NCBI GenBank assembly: GCA_034437715.1 | Contig: DAOTTR010000794.1 | Span: forward strand, 1 to 37,455 | DNA length: 37,455 nt | DNA from: JAHBVH01 sp034437715 | Lineage (GTDB): Bacteria > Chloroflexota > Anaerolineae > Caldilineales > Caldilineaceae | Direction of reading: 5' to 3' | In this document: positions 8,012-15,351 of the stretch, one piece after another | How positions within the stretch are numbered: position 1 is the first letter of the stretch | How the letters are laid out: every line of letters begins with the position of its first letter | The notes under the pieces: model-generated | What the model was told of the DNA's origin: nothing | Seen by the model: the letters and a program-made list of their open reading frames with translations, nothing else | Databases searched by the model: none | Program-made: the position numbers and the translations under genes

Positions 8012-9342
8012 CGTAACTCGCCGAGCAAGGTCTCGCCACTCGGCCCCGTTAATTGCGTTGGCGTTACCCGATTATGCAGATCAACATCCTCGTCAACCAC
8101 GGTCGTCACACGTAAATAATTATCGGTCAACCCACTCCACAGCCGCCCTGGTTGATCGGTAAGCGGTTGCCCTTCGCCTTCCCAGAGCACTGAGCGTTGG
8201 GTGCCGACAAAGCGTTGGCGCTCGGCGTGACCCGTGCGTTCGATCACGCTGCGCAACGCTTGGGCGCGCCGCTTTTTGACAGCCGTCGGCACCGAATCGC
8301 TAAATTTGGCCGCCGCCGTACCTTCGCGCCCACTAAACGGGAAAATATGGGCATGGACAAAGCGCAACTCTTCGACAAAAGCCAGACCTGCCTGAAAATC
8401 GGTCTCAGTCTCGCCAGGAAAACCTGCGATCAGATCAGTGGTGAGAATGACATCAGGGATAACAGTCCGCGCTTCGTACACAAGTTGGCGAAACGTGGCG
8501 ACAGTGCAACGGCGCGCCATCTGTCGCAACTGTTGATCGGTGCCAGCCTGCAAGGGCAAATGCAGATGAGGGCATAGCCGATCCGGCCATTGTTGCCATA
8601 AGTCAAAGAAACCCTCGGCCAGTTCCCACGGCTCCAAGCTGCTCAGGCGCAGGCGTGGCATGGTCGTTTCGGTCAAAATTGTAGCAACCAGCGCTTTCAG
8701 ATCCGTTCGTTCAGCGCTCGGCAAATCACGCCCATAGCTGCCCAGGTGTACGCCCGTCAACACGGCTTCTTGCACACCGCTAGTGACCAATTCTTGCACC
8801 GCTTCGATGATCGACCCTATGGCACGACTACGGCTTGCGCCGCGCGCAACGGTGACAATGCAAAAGGTACATTTGTTGTTGCAGCCATCCTGCACCTTGA
8901 TAAAGGCGCGCGTCCGGCTGCGTCTTGCATCAAGCGCAAGGTCACCGTCAAAAGGGGTTGCAGCGGGCTGCATGCGCAGCAGATCATCGGGCTCATCTAG
9001 TTCGGCGCTCCACGGCTCCAAGAGCGTGTGCAACAGCGCTTTTTCTTGGTTATCCGCCACTAAGGCGACGCCGGGCAGGGCCAGTGCGGCTTGGGGTTGC
9101 AAGGTGGCCCAACAACCGGTGACTGCAATGCGCGCCATTGGATTGCTGGCATGTAGATGGCGCACTTGCTTGCGGCTGCCACGTACGGCATCGGCAGTCA
9201 CCGCGCAACTATTGAACACAATCACCTGTGCGTGATCCGGTGCATTGACCACCTGATGCCCCACGGCGCGCAGGCGCCCGGCCAGGGTCTCCATTTCGCC
9301 ATAGTTGAGGCGACAACCGATTTGATCGAGAAAAATACGCAT
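8008..9342 (-). CDS. mtaB: tRNA (N6-threonylcarbamoyladenosine-37) methylthiotransferase MtaB-like
   Basis: This radical-SAM methylthiotransferase would add a methylthio group to t6A37 of ANN-decoding tRNAs. I start it at the ATG at 9342, which has GAAGAG upstream (444 residues); a longer in-frame form from 9378 has no support. The N-terminal domain has three cysteines (Cys10, Cys46, Cys77) for the auxiliary 4Fe-4S cluster. The radical-SAM motif CNNKCTFC gives Cys154, Cys158 and Cys161. The C-terminal 65 or so residues look like a TRAM domain. The family also contains MiaB and RimO; the IGCRLN start and CNNKCTFCIV motif favour MtaB. The stop codon is provided by the adjoining repeat element, so the native C-terminus may have been trimmed by its insertion. 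Confidence 0.9.
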   Translation of the reverse strand: MRIFLDQIGCRLNYGEMETLAGRLRAVGHQVVNAPDHAQVIVFNSCAVTADAVRGSRKQVRHLHASNPMARIAVTGCWATLQPQAALALPGVALVADNQEKALLHTLLEPWSAELDEPDDLLRMQPAATPFDGDLALDARRSRTRAFIKVQDGCNNKCTFCIVTVARGASRSRAIGSIIEAVQELVTSGVQEAVLTGVHLGSYGRDLPSAERTDLKALVATILTETTMPRLRLSSLEPWELAEGFFDLWQQWPDRLCPHLHLPLQAGTDQQLRQMARRCTVATFRQLVYEARTVIPDVILTTDLIAGFPGETETDFQAGLAFVEELRFVHAHIFPFSGREGTAAAKFSDSVPTAVKKRRAQALRSVIERTGHAERQRFVGTQRSVLWEGEGQPLTDQPGRLWSGLTDNYLRVTTVVDEDVDLHNRVTPTQLTGPSGETLLGELR

Positions 9343-9442
9343 GGCTCTTCTGCAACTGTGCCACCCAAGGTGGTTCAAAAATCAAACAGCATTTTTCCTA
9401 TCATACCGCAGAACAGCGATGCACCCAAATCAAGATCAAATC

Positions 9443-9478
9443 GGGGATGAGGAGGCACGCGATTGCCGTCTCATCCCC
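9443..9478. promoter_or_regulatory. Stem-loop between the caspase-like gene and mtaB
   Basis: GGGGATGAG (9443-9451) pairs perfectly with CTCATCCCC (9470-9478). It lies downstream of the gene ending at 9531 and upstream of mtaB, both on the minus strand. No U-rich tail follows on the minus strand, so factor-independent termination is doubtful. Confidence 0.4.
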
Positions 9479-9530
9479 TGCTATCTACGTTTATCGGGTT
9501 GTGTGTACGTTGGTGGCTGTTGAAAAACCG

Positions 9531-10220
9531 CTACGAATCGATCGTAATATCGCCGCCGCCCACCACCACCTGTCGGCTGCTGGTGAGAAACGCGTGCGGC
9601 GTGCCATCGGCGGTGGGCTGCCAGAAACGTTGCCAGAAGCGATTGGCCAGATGATTGCTGCGTCGGATCGCTTCGCTATAGGGTTTGCCACGCAACCAGT
9701 TGAAGAGAAAGACAGACAGACTTGGCTCAGGCATCCAATTGACGCCCACTGCGCCATTCACCACCTTGGCCCCCAGGGTTCGCCAAGTTTCGGTCAACGA
9801 ATAGCCGTAACAATTGACACCATAGACCATGCGCAGATCGAGCGTTTCTGGATGCGCGTTACACGCTTCACAGAGCGGATCAAAGGTTTCGGCCCCCACC
9901 CGTTGTTGGCCGCGATAGCCGATCAACTGACCGGTGTGCCCATGCACCAGTAGCAGCACATCGACGCGATGGGTGCGGCTGGTTTCGCATAAAGCTTGTG
10001 TTAACGCTTCACCGGTGGCGCGCGCATCTTCTAAAATCACCACTTTGTCGTAGCGGCGATAAACACCCAGCACATGCAACAATAGCTTGGCATACTCCTC
10101 TGTGACAAAATCAATGACATTCATCACCCATTGCGGCAATTGCATGCCGGCAATGTGCCCAACATTCTCCAAGAAGACAACCAGCGCAATCGGTTTGCGA
10201 AAAAGATGAGCAGTCTGCAT
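9531..10220 (-). CDS. Small putative caspase-fold (clan CD-like) protein
   Basis: This 229-residue protein has no signal peptide or transmembrane helix, and I do not recognise a named family. Two blocks suggest a caspase-like fold. A hydrophobic strand ends in His-Gly-His (VDVLLLVHGHTGQLIG, His93 to His95). About 40 residues later comes RMVYGVNCYGYSLTETW with Cys137, followed by LGAKVVNGAVGVNW, the pattern seen after the catalytic Cys in CHAT, gingipain and metacaspase families. His93/His95 and Cys137 would be the dyad. A regulatory or processing protease is therefore possible but unproven. The gene lies 8 bases after a small alpha/beta-barrel gene and is presumably co-transcribed with it. 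No adjacent substrate or effector is obvious. Confidence 0.6.
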   Translation of the reverse strand: MQTAHLFRKPIALVVFLENVGHIAGMQLPQWVMNVIDFVTEEYAKLLLHVLGVYRRYDKVVILEDARATGEALTQALCETSRTHRVDVLLLVHGHTGQLIGYRGQQRVGAETFDPLCEACNAHPETLDLRMVYGVNCYGYSLTETWRTLGAKVVNGAVGVNWMPEPSLSVFLFNWLRGKPYSEAIRRSNHLANRFWQRFWQPTADGTPHAFLTSSRQVVVGGGDITIDS

Positions 10221-10228
10221 GGCGGTGC

Positions 10229-10519
10229 TTAATTTTCTTCCATCTGTAAAAAACGCACACGAAAATTCTCAGTCAAGGGCTCAATGCCATCGACTAATTT
10301 TGTCCAAGGCGACGAGAGAAAAATCTTCTTGGCCGCGGGCATATCATCGACCAATCCACCGCTAAGAATCTGCGGCGATTCGCCCCACATGGTATACAAA
10401 ACATCGGAAATGCGAAAGCCGATCTTCGTCAAACCCGGTGCCAATTTATTCACAAAATACTCCTGACATTCTTGCTCTTTGCCAGGCAACATATCGTAAC
10501 TAATCAATACTTTGAGCAT
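10229..10519 (-). CDS. Small protein resembling dimeric alpha/beta-barrel (ferredoxin-like) domains
   Basis: The ATG at 10519 gives 96 residues and is preceded by AGAGGTGG; an upstream TTG at 10540 would add seven. The pattern fits a single ferredoxin-like domain: strand MLKVLISYDM, helix KEQECQEYFVNKLAPGL, strand ISDVLYTMWG, strand QILSGGLVDD, helix AAKKIFLSSPWTKLVDGI and final strand FRVRFLQM. This domain type usually dimerises and occurs in Dabb, ABM and NIPSNAP-like proteins with oxygenase, sensing or stress roles. No catalytic residue can be assigned. It directly precedes the caspase-like gene, suggesting a functional pair. Confidence 0.65.
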   Translation of the reverse strand: MLKVLISYDMLPGKEQECQEYFVNKLAPGLTKIGFRISDVLYTMWGESPQILSGGLVDDMPAAKKIFLSSPWTKLVDGIEPLTENFRVRFLQMEEN

Positions 10520-10607
10520 AGAAATGACCACCTCTGTCAACTATAGTTTCATCGTTCTTGTACGCTGGCAAGTTGTTCGTAGACTGCGGCTCAAATGAAC
10601 CAATCGT

Positions 10608-10679
10608 TACGAAGTTAAATTTCATCACCGGCTGCTCTGAATAAATTCAACACGAATTTAACATTGTCGTATTAGTCAC
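10608..10679. repeat. Repeat family C, short copy overlapping the PucC-like stop codon
   Basis: GTTAAATTTCATCACCGGCT matches the left end of the copy at 2588-2720, and ATTCAACACGAATTTAAC...TTGTCGT matches its right end. About 60 central bases are missing, so this looks like an internal-deletion derivative. Similarity continues through TAGTCAC, which includes the stop codon (TAA, 10674-10672) of the transporter gene. Confidence 0.6.
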
Positions 10680-11979
10680 CGGCAAGGGCCAGGACTTCGT
10701 GAATCCGTACTTCTGCGTCGCGACGAAATTCTTCAACAGAGATTTTACGAAAAATCCAGACGGCGATCAGTAAGCCTACTACCTCCATTGCAAAGACGGA
10801 GATATAGCCGATCAGGACATTGCCCGTTGCCTGATAAAAAAGGTCGCGCAGTAGGCCACTGATAATATTACCAAAAGCCTGACCGGCAAAATTGGCGACA
10901 CCCCACGCACCTATGTACAGCCCAGCCGCCGCGGGGATCGTCATGTCCAGCATAAAGCTCAAGTTACTCACGGTCATCAAACCGCCACCCAAACCCAACA
11001 CAAAGACAGATGCCATAAAAAGCTGCACATTGGCGATCAGGCCCGTCACAATAATCGCGATAAAAGCCAAGGCAGTGACGATGGCCCCCACATTGGCGCT
11101 GGCTTTTTTACCAAACCGGCGCACCAGCCACAAACCGCCGATCAAGGTTGCAAAAACACCCAGTCCCCAGATCGAGGTCAAGCGGGAAGTTTGTGCCACG
11201 GGCATCTGTAAGGCTTCTGCGCCAAACGGCTCTAGCAAAACATCTTGTGCATGGATACTGATCAAGACGAGCAAAAGATAGAAGAAGAAACGGCGCGCGG
11301 CCACATTGTTGAGCAACAAGCGCAATGTAACCCAGGGATTATTCGCCCGGTTGCGCGCAATGCGATCAGGGTTAGCCGCTGGCTCGATGCCTGCCGCGCC
11401 AACAAGAATCAGGAAGCTAGCCACCATCCACACTGCGCCAAACGCCGTATAGAGCGCCGCTTGGCTATAGGGTTCCAACATGCGCGACAAGCCCAACGCC
11501 GTGACAATTGTCGCAAGAATCATAGCCGTCCACATGATGCTCACGGCGCGGCTGCGCCACGTTGTATTATCTTGCCCCAATTCGGTGACTAACGATAAAT
11601 AGCTGACCGAGGCAACATTGACGCCCACGCCCCACACCGTGAAAGCAGCGAGCGAGGCCAATAGACCAAGCGCAAAATTTTCTTGCATCAAGAAAACCGC
11701 GTGTGGCGTCAAATAGCTGCCAAACGAAGCCATCAGGCCACCGATTACAATCCAAGGTGAACGGTGCCGCCCCCACACAGGCCATTTGTCGGCCCAATCG
11801 CCAATCAACACTTGCAGCGGCGACAACAAATAGGGCAGCGAGATCAGCAAACCAACAAGCAGGGCCGAGAAGCGCATATCGGCAATCATAATGCGATTCA
11901 GGGTGCTTGTCACCGGCACGACGGTAATCGATACGCCAACATGAACCATTGCGAGTTGCAGAATCTTTTTCCAGCCCAT
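10672..11979 (-). CDS. Major-facilitator transporter of the PucC / bacteriochlorophyll-delivery (BCD) family
   Basis: This is a 435-residue inner-membrane protein with about 12 transmembrane helices. The N-terminal part (STLNRIMIADM, then SPLQVLIGDWAD) and the central QDVLLEPFGAEALQMPVAQTSRLT block match the hallmarks of PucC/LhaA/Bch2 proteins. These assist light-harvesting complex assembly or pigment delivery in phototrophs. No bch, puf or carotenoid genes occur in this window, so either the photosynthesis genes are elsewhere or this is a relative with another cargo. It has its own likely promoter at 12039-12067. The start ATG at 11979 has GGTGG upstream. The 3' end merges with a short repeat element. 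Confidence 0.78.
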   Translation of the reverse strand: MGWKKILQLAMVHVGVSITVVPVTSTLNRIMIADMRFSALLVGLLISLPYLLSPLQVLIGDWADKWPVWGRHRSPWIVIGGLMASFGSYLTPHAVFLMQENFALGLLASLAAFTVWGVGVNVASVSYLSLVTELGQDNTTWRSRAVSIMWTAMILATIVTALGLSRMLEPYSQAALYTAFGAVWMVASFLILVGAAGIEPAANPDRIARNRANNPWVTLRLLLNNVAARRFFFYLLLVLISIHAQDVLLEPFGAEALQMPVAQTSRLTSIWGLGVFATLIGGLWLVRRFGKKASANVGAIVTALAFIAIIVTGLIANVQLFMASVFVLGLGGGLMTVSNLSFMLDMTIPAAAGLYIGAWGVANFAGQAFGNIISGLLRDLFYQATGNVLIGYISVFAMEVVGLLIAVWIFRKISVEEFRRDAEVRIHEVLALAGD

Positions 11980-12038
11980 GCCACCACCCGAGCCTATGCT
12001 CTTTCCTAAGAAATCATGAGATTTACATACATTTTCCC

Positions 12039-12067
12039 ATTATCATATAACTTGAAAACAAAGCCAA
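12039..12067 (-). promoter_or_regulatory. Sigma-70-type promoter of the PucC-like gene
   Basis: On the minus strand, -35 TTGGCT (12067-12062) and -10 GATAAT (12044-12039) are separated by 17 bases. The predicted transcript begins near 12032, about 50 bases before the ATG at 11979. The surrounding region is AT-rich. Confidence 0.5.
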
Positions 12068-12119
12068 TTTCTTGGGAAGCGCTGGGTAGATTTCAATAGA
12101 GACGCGTTGTGTGGACAGG

Positions 12120-12172
12120 TGGTAAAGACTTCAGTCTTTGTCCGATTCAGGGAAAGACTGAAGTCTTTACCA
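12120..12172. repeat. Perfect 20-bp inverted repeat
   Basis: TGGTAAAGACTTCAGTCTTT (12120-12139) is perfectly complementary to 12153-12172, with a 13-base loop. Looser symmetry (ACAGG/ACTTGT) extends outward. It lies between the 3' end of the helical-protein gene (12202) and the promoter of the PucC-like gene. It may be a miniature element or a strong transcription barrier. Related 'GGTAAAGACTTCAG' palindromes may be dispersed in the genome. Confidence 0.65.
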
Positions 12173-12201
12173 CACTTGTAGACAATCCGGCGCAAGCGGA
12201 A

Positions 12202-14205
12202 TCAGGCGGTGTTGGCGGGGACGGCAGAGGTTACACTTTGGGCAATCGTCACCAGCGCCTCGGGACCAGCACAGGCGAGCAACAGGGGCAGTGACCCTTC
12301 AATCGTATGGATAATCTGCCAGGTGCCGCGAGTGGCACTGCTTTGCCACAATTCGCCGAGGAAGGTTTCCAGATGCGGCTGCATATCCGCCGGATCCGGC
12401 ACGGACGCCGCGGCATCATTTCCATCCGGTGACGCCGGCCAGCGTGCTGCTACAATCTGCTCTGCCAACAGTGTGGCAACCTCGGTGACACGTACGGCGT
12501 GCTTGTTGCCACCCGTGGTGATCAATGCGGCGCGCAAATCGGGCAGCAGCGCTAACACTTGTGGCTGCTGTTTGGCGGCAAGCAGTGGCTGCAACAGGCT
12601 ATCCACATAAAAGTGAATCAGTGCCTCACCTTCCAGCAGACGCGGTGCCCACTTTTGCAATTTGCCCAATAAATTCTGAATTTCTTTGGCGCGCGCAGCG
12701 GTAAGCCCAGGCGTTGCCTCTCTCCCCTGCTGATCGGCTTTGAGCAGCGCTTGAAAGCGTAGGCTGCTGTTGCGTAGCCCATCGTCATCCAATCCTTCCC
12801 GCCCAAAGGTGCGCAGCGTATGTTGCCAACCGGTGGGTTCGCGCCAGCGTTCTAGTAGGCGCAACGCCGCTTGTGGCTCATCGTGCTGGAGATAGATTTC
12901 GGCCAAGCCCCAGGTTAAGGCGCGTTCTGGATTGCGCCCGGTTTGCGAACGCGCCCAAGCCAGGGCGCGTTCGGCCTGTTCGGCGGCTAGTTCCGGTTCG
13001 TTCATCTTCAACAGGCCACGCACCAGGGTGAGCATCCCTTCACTGCGCGCCGGGTCAGCGGGCAGGATCTGATCTACCACCGTGATCGCATATTTGATCG
13101 CCCCCAGATCGATCAATGTCGCAGCCGCGCTGGACGCCGTCCAGCCATCGCTGCCTGGGCCCCACAGCGCCACCTGATCCGCCAGCGCAATCCGTTGCTC
13201 ACGTTCCAAGTGGCGCAGGGGCATGGCCTCAATCGCTTTGCACAACGTATAGACCAAGAAATCGACATCGCGATCGGCAGTTGTGCGTTTGACCTGGCGC
13301 AAAAGGCTGGCGTCCTCTTTGTTGCTATTGTAGCCAGTCGAACGCTGGGCTGACAAAACACTTTGAATCGTCGTGATCTGGGTCAACACTTCATCGACCA
13401 GCCCAGCCTGGCCGAGGATCATGGCAGCAAGACGGCGACTGGGCAAGTTCACCAGCGTAGCATAGCGCACCGTTTCCACACACTGAGCGAACAGTCGCGC
13501 CTGGTCCGGAGTCGCCTGCTGGGTGGTCATCACTTGTTGTAGGCGCGTCGTGACGGCGTGCAACAACTGCGCGCCGGCATCGTCAAAGCGGCGAATCGCG
13601 CCAGTGATCAGATAGGTGGTCAGCGGACTGGCGCTGGTGTGTGCCAGGGCAATCGCCACTTGTACGCGCTGTTCTGGGTGGGCAATCAGGCGCGCCCAGG
13701 CTTTGGGCGCTTGATCAATCCGTTCCAGACAGGGCAAGGCAATGGTTTCTGCGCCCAGCAGGGCGGCGGCGGCAGCCACCGCGAGCAGTTGATCGACATA
13801 GAGCGGCGATGCAGCAGCCGTTGTGTCGACAGATGTATGAAAAAGGCGTGTATGCCAGCGTTCCAGCTCGTGCTGGAGGAGCGGCACCATGTCGGCATTG
13901 TGCGCTTGCTGTTGGACAATCCGATACAGGGCATGAAGTGGGGCCAGCGGTTGGCGGAGCTCGAGCAGGCGCGCCACTTGCAACGCTTCACTGGCCGCGC
14001 CCGCATCGGCCAACGTTTCCCAACAACGTTGCATGAGCCAGGAATCGGGCTGCCAGACGTTGCGTTCTTCGATCAAGATCGTTTGTTCGTCGAGCTGGAC
14101 TCTGGTCGATTGGCGGATCGCGGCCAAAGCCTGTTGGGCGAGGGGCAATGCCACTTGTGGGCTAGGTACGGTCGTACGCGCGACGGTGGAACGTTCTTTA
14201 CGCAT
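12202..14205 (-). CDS. Large all-helical repeat (TPR/HEAT-like) protein, unknown function
   Basis: This 667-residue soluble protein has no signal peptide or transmembrane segment and almost no beta content. Helical hairpins rich in Leu, Ala and Gln recur throughout. Stretches such as PELAAEQAERALAWARSQTGRNPERALTWGLAEIYLQHDEPQAALRLLERW (about 440-490) are TPR-like, while the N- and C-terminal parts look HEAT- or alpha-solenoid-like. No catalytic motif is recognised. It starts at the ATG at 14205, 18 bases after the preceding small gene, with only a weak ribosome binding site. It is therefore the third gene of an apparent operon with a translin and a Cas4-N-terminus-like membrane protein. A scaffold or regulator role is inferred from the fold type alone. 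Confidence 0.75.
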   Translation of the reverse strand: MRKERSTVARTTVPSPQVALPLAQQALAAIRQSTRVQLDEQTILIEERNVWQPDSWLMQRCWETLADAGAASEALQVARLLELRQPLAPLHALYRIVQQQAHNADMVPLLQHELERWHTRLFHTSVDTTAAASPLYVDQLLAVAAAAALLGAETIALPCLERIDQAPKAWARLIAHPEQRVQVAIALAHTSASPLTTYLITGAIRRFDDAGAQLLHAVTTRLQQVMTTQQATPDQARLFAQCVETVRYATLVNLPSRRLAAMILGQAGLVDEVLTQITTIQSVLSAQRSTGYNSNKEDASLLRQVKRTTADRDVDFLVYTLCKAIEAMPLRHLEREQRIALADQVALWGPGSDGWTASSAAATLIDLGAIKYAITVVDQILPADPARSEGMLTLVRGLLKMNEPELAAEQAERALAWARSQTGRNPERALTWGLAEIYLQHDEPQAALRLLERWREPTGWQHTLRTFGREGLDDDGLRNSSLRFQALLKADQQGREATPGLTAARAKEIQNLLGKLQKWAPRLLEGEALIHFYVDSLLQPLLAAKQQPQVLALLPDLRAALITTGGNKHAVRVTEVATLLAEQIVAARWPASPDGNDAAASVPDPADMQPHLETFLGELWQSSATRGTWQIIHTIEGSLPLLLACAGPEALVTIAQSVTSAVPANTA

Positions 14206-14223
14206 GAAGGTGCAATGCTACTC

Positions 14224-14508
14224 TCAAAATAAACTCTGTATCGCCCAAAACAAGAGAAAAATCCCAGCCAGCAGCATGCCAAGGGCCAAGAAACGCCAGC
14301 CCCAGGCTGTAGCATGCTGGGCGCGCTGGACAGTAGCACCGTGGGCTTGATGCACAGCTTGGCCTTTGGCAAGTACAGCCGGACGCTGATGGGGCACACC
14401 GCGCACACGTGCCAGCCACCACGCGCGCTGACAAAAGGCCCACAGCCCAATGTCGCTGGCGCGCACTAGGGTATGATCTGTGGCGCGATCTGGGGTACGC
14501 TGGGTCAA
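14224..14508 (-). CDS. 94-residue membrane microprotein with a Cas4/PD-(D/E)XK-like N-terminal segment
   Basis: Residues 15-55 (LVRASDIGLWAFCQRAWWLARVRG, then LAKGQAVHQAHG) match the opening of Cas4-like PD-(D/E)XK nucleases: a conserved Ser-Asp-helix, the Cys-x-Arg-Ala-Trp segment and the Gly-x2-x-His-x2-His-Gly helix. The nuclease core with the Asp and Glu-x-Lys residues is missing. A single C-terminal transmembrane helix (LALGMLLAGIFLLFWAIQSLF) follows instead. It is therefore probably not an active nuclease. The start is a TTG at 14508 overlapping the translin stop (TTGA), so translation is coupled. The tail helix predicts a membrane anchor with the Cas4-like part in the cytoplasm. Function unknown. 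Confidence 0.65.
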   Translation of the reverse strand: MTQRTPDRATDHTLVRASDIGLWAFCQRAWWLARVRGVPHQRPAVLAKGQAVHQAHGATVQRAQHATAWGWRFLALGMLLAGIFLLFWAIQSLF

Positions 14509-15221
14509 AGCTCGCTGGCCTCATCGGGCGGGGCCAGGGACAAGGGAGCGGTGGCCGTCGAAAGGTCAACGCCGGAGGCATTACCCAACCGCGACTCAAA
14601 GGAATGCAGCGCCAGCCGCATCTGATCCTGGCGAATCGCCAGCGTGAGATCGCCGCGCGTACGCTCAAGCACGCCGCGCAGCACATCGGTATGGCGGCGC
14701 AGGCCATCGGTAATCGCGTCGGGAAAGTCAATTGTCAGCAGTTGACTATAGATTTCATCCATGTGGGCCAAATAAGGTTCGGCCTCTAACACTTTGCCTT
14801 GACGCATGAGATCCAGCACAAAGCGCCGCATTTCGGTGGCAGCTTCGCTGAGGCCGCGCAGATAAGTGGAGCTTGTCACATACAACTCACCCGGCAACGG
14901 CAGCGCCTCGTTGCGCACAATCGCGTAGACAACATGCGCCTCGACCAATTCCTTCAGCGCGTCCTGGGTATAGCCAGCATGATAGAGTGATGGATGCTGG
15001 CCGAGCGGGTCCACCATGGTTTTGGCGTCGGTGCGCGCTTCGCGCAACAGTTCCGCGGCTTCGGCCCACTCGTGGCGATGGATCGCCCGGATTGTATTGG
15101 CACACGAGCGCACCAGGGCGCGGCTCAGGCGCAACGTCTCATCGCGCAGGTCGTTGGTTTGGATAAAATCCTGCCGGATCGATTCGACAATGTCGAGCAA
15201 GGTCTGTGACAAAGCCTGCAC
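14505..15221 (-). CDS. Bacterial translin-family protein
   Basis: This all-helical protein is 238 residues from the GTG at 15221. A TTG three codons later (15212) has the better spacing from AGGAG and may be the true start. The translin/TRAX pattern is clear: AGYTQDALKELVEAH (about 82-96), YLRGLSEAATEMRRFVLDLMRQG (120-142), then LRRHTDVLRGVLERTRGDLTLAIR (174-197), the typical C-terminal helix. Eukaryotic translin and TRAX form a single-stranded nucleic-acid-binding complex (C3PO) with RNase activity; simpler relatives occur in archaea and some bacteria. Glu91, Glu94 and Glu130 are candidates for TRAX-like metal ligands, but alignment is needed. It heads the operon with the membrane microprotein and the helical protein. 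Confidence 0.85.
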   Translation of the reverse strand: MQALSQTLLDIVESIRQDFIQTNDLRDETLRLSRALVRSCANTIRAIHRHEWAEAAELLREARTDAKTMVDPLGQHPSLYHAGYTQDALKELVEAHVVYAIVRNEALPLPGELYVTSSTYLRGLSEAATEMRRFVLDLMRQGKVLEAEPYLAHMDEIYSQLLTIDFPDAITDGLRRHTDVLRGVLERTRGDLTLAIRQDQMRLALHSFESRLGNASGVDLSTATAPLSLAPPDEASEL

Positions 15222-15251
15222 TCCTATTTGTTGGTCTACAATGTAAGTGCA

Positions 15252-15316
15252 GCATTCCGGGATTGCACCAAGAAGTCCTTCAATTTAGCATATAGCACGG
15301 TGCAATCTCGGAATGC
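15252..15316. repeat. 18-bp inverted repeat upstream of the translin operon
   Basis: GCATTCCGGGATTGCACC (15252-15269) and its complement at 15299-15316 match at 17 of 18 bases, separated by 29 bases. It sits between the stop of the enolase-superfamily gene (15352) and the translin start. It could be a miniature element, an operator, or a terminator-like barrier. No T-run follows on the minus strand. Confidence 0.55.
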
Positions 15317-15351
15317 GCTTAAGATTGGTTCATTATAGCGAGATCAGGCGC

